A DNA stretch of 41,321 nucleotides, from the IMG/VR virus record IMGVR_UViG_3300006112_000643, positions 1 through 41,321 of that record. The stretch is one strand, 5' to 3'. Position numbers and translations under genes: made by a program. Within the stretch, counting starts at the first letter, position 1; every line of letters begins with the position of its first letter. A model generated the notes under the pieces. That model was not told the origin of the DNA. It saw nothing but the letters and a program-made list of their open reading frames with translations, and did no database searches. This DNA is from a virus. Shown here piece by piece: positions 27,168 to 36,564 of this stretch.

Positions 27168-30100
27168 TAATATGTACCTACTAAAGTATTTCCAAGATTA
27201 AGTTCTGCTGCAGTCACAGCACTAATAATATCCACATCGGCTACTGTTGCTGCTGAAGTAATAATTTCCCATGGCTCAGCGTTAATTTGGAAATAGTTAC
27301 CAAATACTAGACTATCATTTGTTGGTACAATTAATACGCTGGCAATATTAGGAACTAGCGTTGTATGTAGGTATGCGGCTAATTCAGAGAAATAAAATGT
27401 TTCACCAAAGTCCCAATTGTTGACATTGAAATAGTCATTGATCGCAGCAATTACCTGACTCTTAACTTCATTAGCAGTAATGCTCACAGCAGGATTAATA
27501 ACTACTTTAAATCTTGCTTGTAGGCTTGAATCTGCTTTGGCGCCAAATAATGGTTTAAATTGTGCAGGATTAAAAATTAATGAATCGCTGACAGTTTTAA
27601 AATTATCTAATGTGCTGTAGGCAATTTCTAAACTACTTGAAGTAGGTGGAGTTGGTTCTTTGACTGTGCCGGTCAAATCTTGTAGCCAATTTATGTATGA
27701 TGTTGCATAGTCGGCTGTTAAGATATACATGTCAATTAAATTAACACTGGTAGGATCGATTCGATTGTTGCCAGGACTATTGTGTTTGTATTGGAAATAT
27801 AAATTATTTCGGCTGGTTGCAACATTAGCCACTGTAGTATATAAATCTGGATTATCCGGTACACCAGTTAACTGTGTTTGAGGGAAAGCAACTATAACAC
27901 TGGTAGGGTCTACGTAACCGTCAGTTTCTGTTATAACGTCGGTAATATTCCAAGTTATGTCAGTGCCCAGAGGAGTAACGTTTCCTGGTTTTGTGTTAAT
28001 GTTTAGAATTTTAATAATATCACTGATGCTACTGCCAATCACGCTGTCGTAGACTTTGACTGTCGGATCAAAGTAAAACTGTGTTTGGCCCGCACTACCA
28101 AATATATATCGTAAATTTTGATATTGAATGTTATACAGTCCAGCAGTATACGTAAATTTTAATAGCCAATTAGTACTTGAACCAATTTGGCTTGGAGGAA
28201 TGTTTACCCATATCTGATTAGTTTGATCGTAAGTCAGTCCAAAATTAACATTTGATTGAATCTGAGTAGCAATAGTACTGATCACATTACTGGTTAAGGC
28301 ATTGCTGAGTTTAGGAATAATTGTTTTTACTACGGATCCGGTGGGAACAACCATACCAAAGTAGGTTTGACTATTTCCCACAGTATTAGTAACAGAACTG
28401 TAGAATGTTGTAGCATTAGCAAAGGCATTAGTTAAAAACTGTACACTTGCTCCTGCTGTAACATATTTCAAATTGCCGCTGGCCACAGGGCCAACATTGA
28501 TTACGTTGCCATTATAAGTTAAATTACCATAGCTACTAGAGGTTGTATTTCCAGTCTGTACCCAAGTTACGTTGCTGTGTGTTGGTGTTAGTCTAGGATA
28601 GTTAGCGTAGTAATAGTTACTGATTCCGTTACTTGAAATGATTGGAATAATATCATTATAAATTGCTTTGTAAACATCGCTAGTAGTTAAAAAACTAAAA
28701 GTTGTACTACCAACTGTTGAGTTTGCTGACAGTATGCCGTCATCGCCAAAAATATTAGTTGAACTAAAACTGCCAGTTGGATCCAGAGTATCAAGATACA
28801 GACTCACACCTGAACTTAAACGGTTTACGGCTTTGATCTTTTGAATACTAGTAAAGTTTGTCAGTGGGAAGATTTGATAATCTTCCGATGTTATCATACG
28901 ATTTTGTGTGTAGTAATTTTGTGGTGCGTAGGTCTTAATGCTAGCTAAACTTTGTGTGGCCGACGCATTGGTTACAGTATACTTTAAGCTGGCTGTGATA
29001 GTTAAAGTTTGAGTTACTCCGTGTAGATCAACATAAGGAATAGCAATGTTTACTCGAGCTAGATCATCGGGAGTAATTGTATAAGCGAGGCCGTTGCTGG
29101 TACGGAAATAATATCTAAATGCACCCTGTGGAATGTTTGCAAATGAACCATCACCAAATACTAGATTAACTTGGTCATTGTTTAATGTATTAACCTGATA
29201 TAGATTTTTGTTAGTCAATTGATTGTAAATCACGTTGATACCGGGTAGTGCTGGAACCTGTGTCCATAAGGTCTGCACACTATTGTTTACATTTAAACTG
29301 TATAGCCATCCATCAGTGTTGTTAATGTTATTTGTAGTAACGGGCACATAATTATTTGGTATAGCATTTTGAATAGTAAAGTTTGTGCTCTGTAGTGATC
29401 CCTGTTTAAAATACAGGAAGAAACCAGTGTTGTTACTGCCATTACCATTGTTGTCATTTTGATAAAGAATGTTAAACCCAGTCATGGTTGGGTCACGTTC
29501 ATAGATATATGTTTGACCCAGCGTAGTTGCGCTGACTGCTTCAAAACGTGTTGGTGTAGTTTGGATGTTAACTGAGAACGGTGCTACAGGCAAACTATTG
29601 GGATTTAAATTTACAGTATATTCGTCAGTTTGAATTCCGTTGATTACTTGACTGTTTCCTGGTTTGCCAACTGCTTGATTTGTGATCAGTGCGGCATTAA
29701 GTATCGCAGTAAACTGTTCTAACCAATTATCGTTAGTGATGTCGTTCCAATATACTGTGGTATTGGCTAGATTAATTCCGTTGCTGTCAGTAATTGCCTG
29801 CGATGTGCTGATAGCATCAAATTTTAATAATCCACTGGCACTGATTGTTCTTGTGGGATTATAACTCAGCATGCGGGCTAGTTTTAGGATACTGTCACGA
29901 CGTTGAGCTGTATCAATGAAATTTTCACGTGCATTTAAATCTGTACGGAAACTTAAACTCTGCCCCAGGAATGCAACCATATCTATTAGAGCTAGATATT
30001 CACTGGATTCTAAGAAATCGTTAAACGACTCTGGATAGTACGTTTGGAGATAGTTAATCATTGAGTTACGAAGTGTTTCAAAATCGTAACTGGTGAAGTC

Positions 30101-30178
30101 CGCATTAGTAAACGATTGATAGACCTTAGTCCAGTCCTGATTTACTAAAAGATTTGATTGACGGGTTGTTTGTGCCAT
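27167..30178 (-). CDS. 6: Baseplate wedge protein, T4 gp6 family (1003 aa)
   Basis: The N-terminus has the gp6 signature: FETLRNSMINYLQTYYPESF, ESSEYLALIDMVAFLGQSLS, then RTDLNARENF and RRDSILKLARMLSYNP. gp6 dimers form the inner ring that joins baseplate wedges and drives the sheath-contraction switch. The C-terminal part has a YFSELAAYLH..VPNIASVLIVP segment and an INAEPWEIIT turn, as in J/gp6-type baseplate proteins. It is longer than T4 gp6 (about 660 aa), with the extra length in the beta-rich middle. It follows gp25 and precedes the gp7-position giant, the T4-like order. A GATAAATA motif lies 22 bases before the ATG with AGGTTAG between. Confidence 0.9.
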   Translation of the reverse strand: MAQTTRQSNLLVNQDWTKVYQSFTNADFTSYDFETLRNSMINYLQTYYPESFNDFLESSEYLALIDMVAFLGQSLSFRTDLNARENFIDTAQRRDSILKLARMLSYNPTRTISASGLLKFDAISTSQAITDSNGINLANTTVYWNDITNDNWLEQFTAILNAALITNQAVGKPGNSQVINGIQTDEYTVNLNPNSLPVAPFSVNIQTTPTRFEAVSATTLGQTYIYERDPTMTGFNILYQNDNNGNGSNNTGFFLYFKQGSLQSTNFTIQNAIPNNYVPVTTNNINNTDGWLYSLNVNNSVQTLWTQVPALPGINVIYNQLTNKNLYQVNTLNNDQVNLVFGDGSFANIPQGAFRYYFRTSNGLAYTITPDDLARVNIAIPYVDLHGVTQTLTITASLKYTVTNASATQSLASIKTYAPQNYYTQNRMITSEDYQIFPLTNFTSIQKIKAVNRLSSGVSLYLDTLDPTGSFSSTNIFGDDGILSANSTVGSTTFSFLTTSDVYKAIYNDIIPIISSNGISNYYYANYPRLTPTHSNVTWVQTGNTTSSSYGNLTYNGNVINVGPVASGNLKYVTAGASVQFLTNAFANATTFYSSVTNTVGNSQTYFGMVVPTGSVVKTIIPKLSNALTSNVISTIATQIQSNVNFGLTYDQTNQIWVNIPPSQIGSSTNWLLKFTYTAGLYNIQYQNLRYIFGSAGQTQFYFDPTVKVYDSVIGSSISDIIKILNINTKPGNVTPLGTDITWNITDVITETDGYVDPTSVIVAFPQTQLTGVPDNPDLYTTVANVATSRNNLYFQYKHNSPGNNRIDPTSVNLIDMYILTADYATSYINWLQDLTGTVKEPTPPTSSSLEIAYSTLDNFKTVSDSLIFNPAQFKPLFGAKADSSLQARFKVVINPAVSITANEVKSQVIAAINDYFNVNNWDFGETFYFSELAAYLHTTLVPNIASVLIVPTNDSLVFGNYFQINAEPWEIITSAATVADVDIISAVTAAELNLGNTLVGTY

Positions 30179-30200
30179 ATTATTTCTAACCTATATTGTA

Positions 30201-30208
30201 TATTTATC
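30201..30208 (-). promoter_or_regulatory. Late-promoter-like motif GATAAATA before gp6
   Basis: GATAAATATA on the minus strand in the gp25-gp6 gap, 22 bases before the gp6 ATG. Spacing leaves a short leader containing AGGTTAG. One base differs from the T4 late octamer TATAAATA. Confidence 0.55.
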
Positions 30209-30228
30209 GGTCGGAATAATATGCGCAG

Positions 30229-30603
30229 TTAATTTGTGGTTAGTGTAGTTGATGCTTTGTCGAAGTTTAACAGTATCGTTTCTGCTTGATTTGACGGGAT
30301 ATAAGTTAAACTCAGCTGTATTTGAATGCCGTTAGTTTGTTCTGTAACATTGATTTGATTGACTCGTAAACGAGGATCATATGCAACAATTTTTTTAATG
30401 TCGCCGGTAATGATATCACGAGTAGTTTCATTCAGGGGCTCAAACAACTGTTCCCAAATTACTGTACCAAAGGAAGGTTGCATTAGTTTACTGCCCTTGC
30501 GAATTTGAAAATAGTTCATAAGATCTTGTTTAGCCAGGGCGTAATCCGTTAGGCTAAATTTTTTCTTATTAACTAGGGTACTAAATCCGCGATATACTGT
30601 CAT
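30229..30603 (-). CDS. 25: Baseplate wedge protein gp25 (124 aa)
   Basis: It has the usual length for gp25. The start (YRGFSTLVNKKKFSLTDYAL, then KQDLMNYFQIRKGSKLM) leads to PSFGTVIWEQLFEPLNE and an ITGDIKKIVAYDPRLRV segment. The latter is the conserved GPW/gp25 core, where the E-P-R-type residues are found (here YDPR). The C-terminal strands (INVTEQTNGIQIQLSL) complete the fold. In T4-like and type VI systems gp25 holds the wedge to the sheath-initiating end. It lies between the lysozyme-like gene and gp6. A CATAAATA motif lies just before the ATG. Confidence 0.92.
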   Translation of the reverse strand: MTVYRGFSTLVNKKKFSLTDYALAKQDLMNYFQIRKGSKLMQPSFGTVIWEQLFEPLNETTRDIITGDIKKIVAYDPRLRVNQINVTEQTNGIQIQLSLTYIPSNQAETILLNFDKASTTLTTN

Positions 30604-30608
30604 GATAA

Positions 30609-30616
30609 TATTTATG
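30609..30616 (-). promoter_or_regulatory. Late-promoter-like motif CATAAATA before gp25
   Basis: CATAAATA on the minus strand overlaps the stop of the upstream gene and ends only 5 bases before the gp25 ATG. If used as a T4-like late promoter, transcription would begin at or next to the start codon. It could be chance in AT-rich sequence. Confidence 0.35.
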
Positions 30617-31274
30617 CGCTTAGGACTGCCACACTATAACGACCTTGATTGTAGCTGGTTGCACCAGAACCTACGTTATTGTAACGCCATGCCCAAGCGC
30701 CAGTGCCCTGCGGGCTAGCAATAGTTGGGCCTGTACCCACACTCAGTGTCCACCCCACATAAATCATACCAGCAACAACTTCTGAAGGGTCACCGGGCTG
30801 TATTGAACCAATATCCAAACTAGTTATGTAAATATCCACCAAGCGTTGATATGCTAGGTGCTCTTGAGCAATCGTGCCCGTTAAGAAACCGTTTAGGCTT
30901 GTGACGTTATAAAAATAATTTTGATAAGAATTAATTCCGTTGTTAATATAGGTTGGTTGCCAACAGTGACGATAGTTCACCGAATCTGTTCCGTAGGCCG
31001 TGTTAGATCCAGATGCTAGTAGTCCGTATGACTCTAAAATTTGACTGGTAAATTGGTATCTGCCTAATTGATTAGAACCGCCAATTAAATCATAGTTCCA
31101 CTGACTAGTACTGTAGGCTATCTGTGCTTGTAGGTTACGTACTTGAATAGATGTCAATGCCGCAATATTGGCCCAGGTTGGGGGTGTAGGAGGCATAGCA
31201 GGTAAGCCAAGCCAACTGACGGGCATTGGAGTTACTATTGGTTGTCCTGCGGCTGCTTGTATTCCTAGATCCAT
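30612..31274 (-). CDS. Lysozyme-like baseplate protein, possibly non-catalytic (220 aa)
   Basis: The core segment WNYDLIGGSNQLGRYQFTSQ followed by ILESYGLL resembles the 'xNYxxIGxxxxxGxYQF' core of transglycosylase/lysozyme-like domains that open peptidoglycan. In those, a catalytic Glu stands a few residues before the Asn-Tyr. Here the matching stretch is IAYSTSQWNY, with no acidic residue. Either the fold is kept for structure, or the catalytic residue lies elsewhere (candidates E86 in ILESYG or the Glu of IAQEHLAYQRL). The gene sits between the spike and gp25, where a tail-tip cell-wall enzyme is expected, and the spike here lacks T4 gp5's lysozyme domain. The family call is tentative; a baseplate role from position is firmer. 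Confidence 0.5.
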   Translation of the reverse strand: MDLGIQAAAGQPIVTPMPVSWLGLPAMPPTPPTWANIAALTSIQVRNLQAQIAYSTSQWNYDLIGGSNQLGRYQFTSQILESYGLLASGSNTAYGTDSVNYRHCWQPTYINNGINSYQNYFYNVTSLNGFLTGTIAQEHLAYQRLVDIYITSLDIGSIQPGDPSEVVAGMIYVGWTLSVGTGPTIASPQGTGAWAWRYNNVGSGATSYNQGRYSVAVLSA

Positions 31275-31282
31275 AAGTTATC

Positions 31283-32788
31283 TCAAATTAATTTTGAAGC
31301 CGCGCCAGCCCCGATACTAGCAGCAGCTCCTATCAGTGACGCTCCGCTTGATGACTGTGGTTTAGGACGTAAGTTTGTACCTGGATCCAACCAAGGTTCG
31401 TGTGCAGGAACAACTGTACATATTGATCGTACTGCTCCCGGGGTATAAGTCCAACTAGTACCTGCCCAAGTAACATCCGGCAAACTTGTCCCTAAATTAG
31501 GCACTACCGGAATTGGTGGAACGGGTAAGTACGGGCTGTTTAGATTTACTATTGTTCCAGATACATAGCAAGGTCCAAGACTGCTGACTTTGGTGCTAAC
31601 ACCGCCGGTTAGAGAAGCTGAGCCCACACCCGAAAGTGACAACATGCCATCACTGGCTACTGATACGCTTACTAGGGCACTGATTCCCACTGACACTAAA
31701 CTGTCAATTTTTACTCCCATGTCGCCGTGAATAGCAACTGAACCGCCACTGTTAATATTGACTGCACTATCACTATGAAAGTTAAGTGCCCCTTCAGCTC
31801 GCACATTAAATCCTGCAGCACCGTAGATATTGATACTGCCATCACTACTAAATTCTAACCACTGATTGCCTGATGCGCTGGCAATGTATAGTACTCCTTT
31901 ATTACCTTTATCAGTTTTGTCTGCGGTATCATTCATTAGGATTTGATGCCCGCCTGCGGTACGCAGTCTAATCAATTGATCGTTGCCATCCTTATCTCCG
32001 TCATCCATAACAAATGTATGACCACCTTTGCGAGCTATAACAGCTTGACTGGCTTCAACTGAGGATGATGCAGAAACCTGAGGATTAGCGGTTGCTGAAC
32101 GACCAGGAGTACTAATACCATAGACATTGCTGGGTGCTTCGCGTAGGCTACTTGAACTGATTGCCCCACGCACAGGATCTCTATCTAAACCCTGCGAAAT
32201 AAGTGTCATTGACTGAAATTCGTGCGGGTAACGAGGAGCCTGACTTGGGTCAGAACCATAAGTAGAAGATTGTCCAGCACTGGATTCTACTACTGGTAGT
32301 ATTTGACTACTGTTTAGATAACTGGCAATGTCAGTAGCTACACTGGTATCTGTAGATCCACCAATGTTGTGTGCTAGTCCTGGAACCATATGATGACTGG
32401 TGCTGTCATAACAACAAGCAAACCAATAACCACGTGACCTATCACCGGCAGCAAATGTAACCAATACTTTATTACCAACATCTGGCGGTACCATCCACAT
32501 ACCGTAACTTTGACCGGCACTCATAGGAGTATTAGGTGTTTGCTGACTGTCTGTGCCAAATGTATGGCCGTAAAATGGACTAGCATAACTTACCACTATT
32601 TGATTCTGTGGGTCAGTTTGTACTCCGCCCCAGTCTGGTATATAAACCTGTAGTTGCCCTGTACGTGACCCAACTACATGTTTAACAACCACAGCTTCAT
32701 AAGGACCCGGGTCAACTGTATAACCTGTTTTTCCATCTGCTTTTGCGCTGTCAGCAGCACCAGTTCGTCTTATTTGATTATCTGCCAT
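31283..32788 (-). CDS. 5: Baseplate central spike, gp5/VgrG-type OB-fold plus beta-helix (501 aa)
   Basis: Residues ~28-130 form an OB-like domain: YEAVVVKHVVGSRTGQLQVY, IPDWGGVQ, then MWMVPPDVGNKVLVTFAAGD and RSRGYWFACC. This is the pattern of gp5-N/VgrG spikes. After a Ser-rich linker comes a HTFVMDDGD segment with RLRTAGGHQILMND, then short repeats (LEFSSDGSINIYG, GALNFHSDSAVNINSGGS, VAIHGDMGVKIDS) that build the intertwined beta-helix needle. No lysozyme domain is present between the OB part and the helix, unlike T4 gp5. A trimer should cap the tail tube and pierce the outer membrane. It follows the hub gene by 13 bases, with AGGAAAA ahead of the ATG. Confidence 0.87.
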   Translation of the reverse strand: MADNQIRRTGAADSAKADGKTGYTVDPGPYEAVVVKHVVGSRTGQLQVYIPDWGGVQTDPQNQIVVSYASPFYGHTFGTDSQQTPNTPMSAGQSYGMWMVPPDVGNKVLVTFAAGDRSRGYWFACCYDSTSHHMVPGLAHNIGGSTDTSVATDIASYLNSSQILPVVESSAGQSSTYGSDPSQAPRYPHEFQSMTLISQGLDRDPVRGAISSSSLREAPSNVYGISTPGRSATANPQVSASSSVEASQAVIARKGGHTFVMDDGDKDGNDQLIRLRTAGGHQILMNDTADKTDKGNKGVLYIASASGNQWLEFSSDGSINIYGAAGFNVRAEGALNFHSDSAVNINSGGSVAIHGDMGVKIDSLVSVGISALVSVSVASDGMLSLSGVGSASLTGGVSTKVSSLGPCYVSGTIVNLNSPYLPVPPIPVVPNLGTSLPDVTWAGTSWTYTPGAVRSICTVVPAHEPWLDPGTNLRPKPQSSSGASLIGAAASIGAGAASKLI

Positions 32789-32801
32789 TTATTGAATTTT
32801 C

Positions 32802-35255
32802 CTATTGTCGTGCTTGAGTACTATTTTCTTGGGCATTTGGACTTGCTACTGAGCCATTAGCTGGAGTTGCTGTACTACCAGAATTTTGTTGTACTGTTTG
32901 ATTAAGTGAGTTTTGTTTTGTTTGTGTTTGACTAGCACCACCATTAGTACTAGAATCTCTACCGTTGGTTGCTGCCGCTGGAGCTGCCGAATTTATTAAA
33001 TCGCCATTAATAACACGGTTTAGCGTAAGGGTCTGTTCAAATTTACCATTGGCAAAACTATTTTTAATTCCGGTGCATTGGTATTGCCCACTAAACAAGC
33101 TCTTGTAAGTGCCAGGTTGCGGAAACACCACCCCTTGATTGGTCCAGTCAGTGTCTATGTCCAATGGAGTATTAATAGTTACCGAGAACATCAAAGATCC
33201 GACATCCATACGCACATGTCCGTAACGTCCTGCAAAGTCATTTTGACTTTGACTGTCCCAACTGTTGTATATTGTACTTGTTGTTGGACTAGGCACATAC
33301 AACCAATCATCTTGTTTAATTAATGTTGGGTCGCCAACTATCTGTAGTTCTAGTGTGACCATATCCCCTTTGAAATTGGTGTATAGACTTTTCATAACAT
33401 TGGCCACAGTTTGCGCTGTGGGGTCATTAATAATGCCTAGACCGATGGTTTCTCTTTGATCGTTGTTGACTGCACGATATTTAAGTGGAGTTAAGTTAGT
33501 AATATTTTTGAATCCAGCTACTGCGCCACTTGCAGCCAAGAGTTGTGGACTCAACAGGATCACACCCCCATTGGCTATTGATGTATTAAGTCCAGTACTA
33601 GGAGTTGCTTGTGTTGCGGCAAACTGTGCAGTATATGCCGCTACCGCAGTATAGTACGTAGCATCAAAATCAATTTTAAGATCTAATATGTCTACATTTT
33701 TACCAGTATAGATATAGTTATAATTTTTAACAGTATGAGCTCGACTGTCAGTTAAAAACGGCGCTGCTGGATGATTGGCTGGATTTAGGTTGGGGTACTG
33801 ATGTATATTATAGGTAAACTGTGCTGGATAAGTGTTTCGTATATTATCAAATACTCCAGAATTTACATTTCCGGCAGCATCAGTTCCTGCATAATTGTTT
33901 GTACAAACAGTTTTGAAAGTGTTTAAAATTTGTGTTAAATTTGTTTGTTGCTGTGCGGCTGTTAGGTTTTGAAAGTCCAATCCTAATTGGTCACGTAAGT
34001 AACTTGATTTTTCAAGAACTTTTTGTATTACTGTAGTAATTTGTGTACCGGCCGGGATATCAAATGCTCCGCCAGTTAATTGTATAGAATTGGCATCGGG
34101 ATTGGCCTGCGTAACGCTGTCCTGATCTGGGTAAATGATCTTGCTTGATGCAATGGCAGGATCCATATCAAATTTTATAGTATCAGCGTATTGGGCTTTG
34201 CCGTCATTGACTTCAAGTTGCCAATAGGTGTTTAAGATTATTGCAAAATTATTAAGAAATTCTTGTACTGTACCGCCGGGTACTGTTACTGATACGTTCT
34301 TGGGAGTTCTTGAATGCTCTGGATAGTGCGCTTGATGGCCGGTTGGGGTGTAGGCAATTTGATACTCTGCACCTTTGTTAGTCACCTTGACTTTCATAGT
34401 ATTAATTTTAATTGGAAAACGTTTTCTATAGAGTGTAGTAGTACTGTCTGGAATAGGATTTCCAGCATTGTCGTAGCCTTTAAAATCTAACTGCAACATA
34501 TATGGTTGTTGTAAATAATTGTAACCCGAATTTAAGCTAAGAGCTGCTTGTGCTAGGCTATCAATCAGTGTAACACCATAAGGCTCTAAGATTGTCAAAG
34601 TGCCGTCGATTATGTTAGTGCTTTTAGATTTTGAATTGTTGCCAATAATTGTGTTAAAGTTTACTGTTTGTATATTGTAGTTTAGGCCGGCCTGTGTTGG
34701 CAGTCTGCGATTGGGATAAAGACCGCTGTCCTCAGCAACAACATAACTTTTTGGACTCAGCACATAAGAATTTCCAGCACCTGCATCAGCACCAACCATC
34801 ATGCCATTGTAGTCAGCAACGTCAAGCCACCATAGGCTCCATGAATAAGTCCAACTAGCAAACTGATGCAACGGATTAGGCACCACTGTGGTAGTTGCAG
34901 GAATTTTAACTGTTCCAGGACCAGTACTAGTATTAGAATTTGTGCCAGTTCCATTACCAGTTCCATTACCAGTTCCATTACCAGTACTACTGTTATTAGT
35001 TGCACTTCCTCCTACGCCATTGGCATTGTTATTGGAATTAGAGTTAGTAGTAGATGCAGTAGCAGTAGTAGGCGTTAGCCAAGCATTCAATGTGTCGTCG
35101 TAATAGGTTCCCGAAGTTGCTGGTACACCATCTACAAATCCTGCTTGGGCCTGTGTTGCGACTTGATAACCAGTTGGTGGAACTATTGTTGCAGCAGCAG
35201 TTGGATTGACATCGGCAAGTATAGCAACGCCATTAATTGTAATTGGATCAGCCAT
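32802..35255 (-). CDS. Baseplate hub protein, gp27/gpD-like (817 aa)
   Basis: After a short N-terminal part (GVAILADVNPTAA) and a YYDDTLNAWL motif comes a linker built of Asn/Ser/Thr/Gly repeats. The protein then begins a folded region with WTYSWSLWWLDVADYNGMM. In the last third, GDPTLIKQDDWLYVPSP and FSGQYQCTGIKNSFANGKFEQ before TLTLNRVINGD match the layout of hub proteins (T4 gp27, gpD/late-control-type). There, two barrels form the ring that holds the spike. The C-terminus is Gln/Asn/Ser-rich and disordered. The spike gene lies next downstream and gp53 upstream, which supports the hub role. T4 gp27 is about half as long. Confidence 0.65.
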   Translation of the reverse strand: MADPITINGVAILADVNPTAAATIVPPTGYQVATQAQAGFVDGVPATSGTYYDDTLNAWLTPTTATASTTNSNSNNNANGVGGSATNNSSTGNGTGNGTGNGTGTNSNTSTGPGTVKIPATTTVVPNPLHQFASWTYSWSLWWLDVADYNGMMVGADAGAGNSYVLSPKSYVVAEDSGLYPNRRLPTQAGLNYNIQTVNFNTIIGNNSKSKSTNIIDGTLTILEPYGVTLIDSLAQAALSLNSGYNYLQQPYMLQLDFKGYDNAGNPIPDSTTTLYRKRFPIKINTMKVKVTNKGAEYQIAYTPTGHQAHYPEHSRTPKNVSVTVPGGTVQEFLNNFAIILNTYWQLEVNDGKAQYADTIKFDMDPAIASSKIIYPDQDSVTQANPDANSIQLTGGAFDIPAGTQITTVIQKVLEKSSYLRDQLGLDFQNLTAAQQQTNLTQILNTFKTVCTNNYAGTDAAGNVNSGVFDNIRNTYPAQFTYNIHQYPNLNPANHPAAPFLTDSRAHTVKNYNYIYTGKNVDILDLKIDFDATYYTAVAAYTAQFAATQATPSTGLNTSIANGGVILLSPQLLAASGAVAGFKNITNLTPLKYRAVNNDQRETIGLGIINDPTAQTVANVMKSLYTNFKGDMVTLELQIVGDPTLIKQDDWLYVPSPTTSTIYNSWDSQSQNDFAGRYGHVRMDVGSLMFSVTINTPLDIDTDWTNQGVVFPQPGTYKSLFSGQYQCTGIKNSFANGKFEQTLTLNRVINGDLINSAAPAAATNGRDSSTNGGASQTQTKQNSLNQTVQQNSGSTATPANGSVASPNAQENSTQARQ
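34945..34985. repeat. 12-bp tandem repeat in the hub gene
   Basis: The unit CCAGTTCCATTA occurs three times in a row (34945, 34957, 34969) and again in part (34981-34985). On the coding minus strand it gives Gly-Asn-Gly-Thr repeats in a flexible linker, so copy number can change without a frameshift. Confidence 0.85.
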
Positions 35256-35258
35256 CGA

Positions 35259-35567
35259 TTACAATCCTAGTGCTGTCTGCACGGTTTCTTTTGTTGGAAT
35301 GTATATTACTGCTGGTGCTACAAAATTAAGCAAGGGATCTATTAGGACATCTGGATTACGAACAGCAAATACCCACCATAGGTTACTGTCTCCGTACAAG
35401 TCGTGGGCCAGTAAATCTGGACGATTGTCGTAGGGTGGATCAATTTGATAAAGTGCATCTGTTACCGCAGCAGGAATAGTTAGGGTATTGTATTTCCAAA
35501 CATCAAGAAACTGACCCCAGGTAGATGTACCATAATATGGACTAGTGGTAGCGTATTTTGCTGTCAT
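35259..35567 (-). CDS. 53: Baseplate wedge protein gp53 (102 aa)
   Basis: The diagnostic stretch is PYDNRPDLLAHDLYGDSNLW followed by WVFAVRNPDVLIDPL, the gp53 family core. This is a small LysM-like domain in the inner baseplate that binds wedges to the hub. The protein is shorter than T4 gp53 (about 196 aa) but similar to the minimal versions in other myophages. Its ATG overlaps the previous gene's stop region by one base, and its stop is 3 bases before the hub gene. It belongs with the hub and spike in one operon. Confidence 0.88.
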   Translation of the reverse strand: MTAKYATTSPYYGTSTWGQFLDVWKYNTLTIPAAVTDALYQIDPPYDNRPDLLAHDLYGDSNLWWVFAVRNPDVLIDPLLNFVAPAVIYIPTKETVQTALGL

Positions 35568-36559
35568 TATAAGAATCCTCCAGCGCCCGGTGTGCCTCCG
35601 TTGAGTGGTGTTTGTGTTGCACCAAATGCGCTTGCTGCTCCACCACTGCCCGCGGCATTGATTAATGCACCACGAGCAAAGTCTTGTAGACTAAATCCTT
35701 GGCTCTGTGAAAGTCTGCTGTAGACTGGTTGTAGCGTAAGGCTAATTGTACTAGTAGTTGGCAAGCGTGTACTATTTAATACAGGATTAGTTACGGTAGG
35801 ATTATAATTTAATCCAGGTTCTGGAATGTCAACGTAGTCCACAGTATCCGGCATAGTATGACTGAAGTTGGTACAAACACAAGGCACGTTTGGTAGATAA
35901 TATTGTCCGTAACCGTTTAGGTAAACAATCGGCGGCGGATTGCCTGCTGCTGAGTCTGCCCCAAAAAACATTTTGGTAATTGATCTAAAGAAGTAAATTG
36001 TTGCTAATAGATACTGACCTTCGTTTACGTTCTGTACTGTGAATTCGCCGTTGATAGTAATTGCACCAACTTCTGAATTATCATAGTAGTACTGTGTGTA
36101 ATTGTTATGTGTTAATTTTTGTGCTGAATAGTTTGCAGTATGTGTGACCTGTACTGTGGGAGTATAGGGAAACACAACACCAATACGTGTTTGTCCGCTG
36201 GCTCCAAAAATATTATTAACACTTTGTACTACTGCACTGGTCACATTGTTACTAGATTCTGTGCGTAGCGGGCTTAATAAATTGTTACTGGTATCGTTAT
36301 AAAAGTATGTACTGTTGGGTGCTAGCGTTACACGAACACGCCAATCGTAGTTGGCCTGCGGATAATTTACCACTATATTAGGTCCCTGTGTATTATGAGT
36401 ATAAGCAAACATACTAGACACGTTTTGGCGTGACATTGATGGGTTTAACCCAAGGGACCCTTCCAAACTGTTAGTAACAGATTGGGCAATTTGGGCACCG
36501 AAACTACCAGTTTGGTTAGTTACGGCTGTCTGTAGAGGTTGATTAGGTAGCACTGGCAT
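35567..36559 (-). CDS. Tail-tube/baseplate adaptor candidate (gp48/gp54 position, 330 aa)
   Basis: First gene of the leftward block. A Gln/Ser/Asn-rich N-terminus leads to YDWRVRVTLAPNSTYF, then a region IGVVFPYTPTVQVTHTANYS. After this come a strand GAITINGEFTVQNVNEGQYL and LLATIYFFRSITKMFFG, with the next conserved part VYLNGYGQYYLPNVPC and FSHTMPDTVDYVDIP. The last two motifs occur in baseplate and tube-initiator proteins of many myophages, beside gp53. It would lie between tail tube and hub as T4 gp48/gp54 do, but homology to those is not visible by eye. The C-terminus is Gly/Ala-rich and flexible. An upstream GATAAATA motif marks a possible late promoter. Confidence 0.6.
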   Translation of the reverse strand: MPVLPNQPLQTAVTNQTGSFGAQIAQSVTNSLEGSLGLNPSMSRQNVSSMFAYTHNTQGPNIVVNYPQANYDWRVRVTLAPNSTYFYNDTSNNLLSPLRTESSNNVTSAVVQSVNNIFGASGQTRIGVVFPYTPTVQVTHTANYSAQKLTHNNYTQYYYDNSEVGAITINGEFTVQNVNEGQYLLATIYFFRSITKMFFGADSAAGNPPPIVYLNGYGQYYLPNVPCVCTNFSHTMPDTVDYVDIPEPGLNYNPTVTNPVLNSTRLPTTSTISLTLQPVYSRLSQSQGFSLQDFARGALINAAGSGGAASAFGATQTPLNGGTPGAGGFL

Positions 36560-36564
36560 ACAAG

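Noticed and set aside
34945-34985. CRISPR-like repeat
   Set aside because: Units are 12 bases with no spacers and lie in a coding linker.
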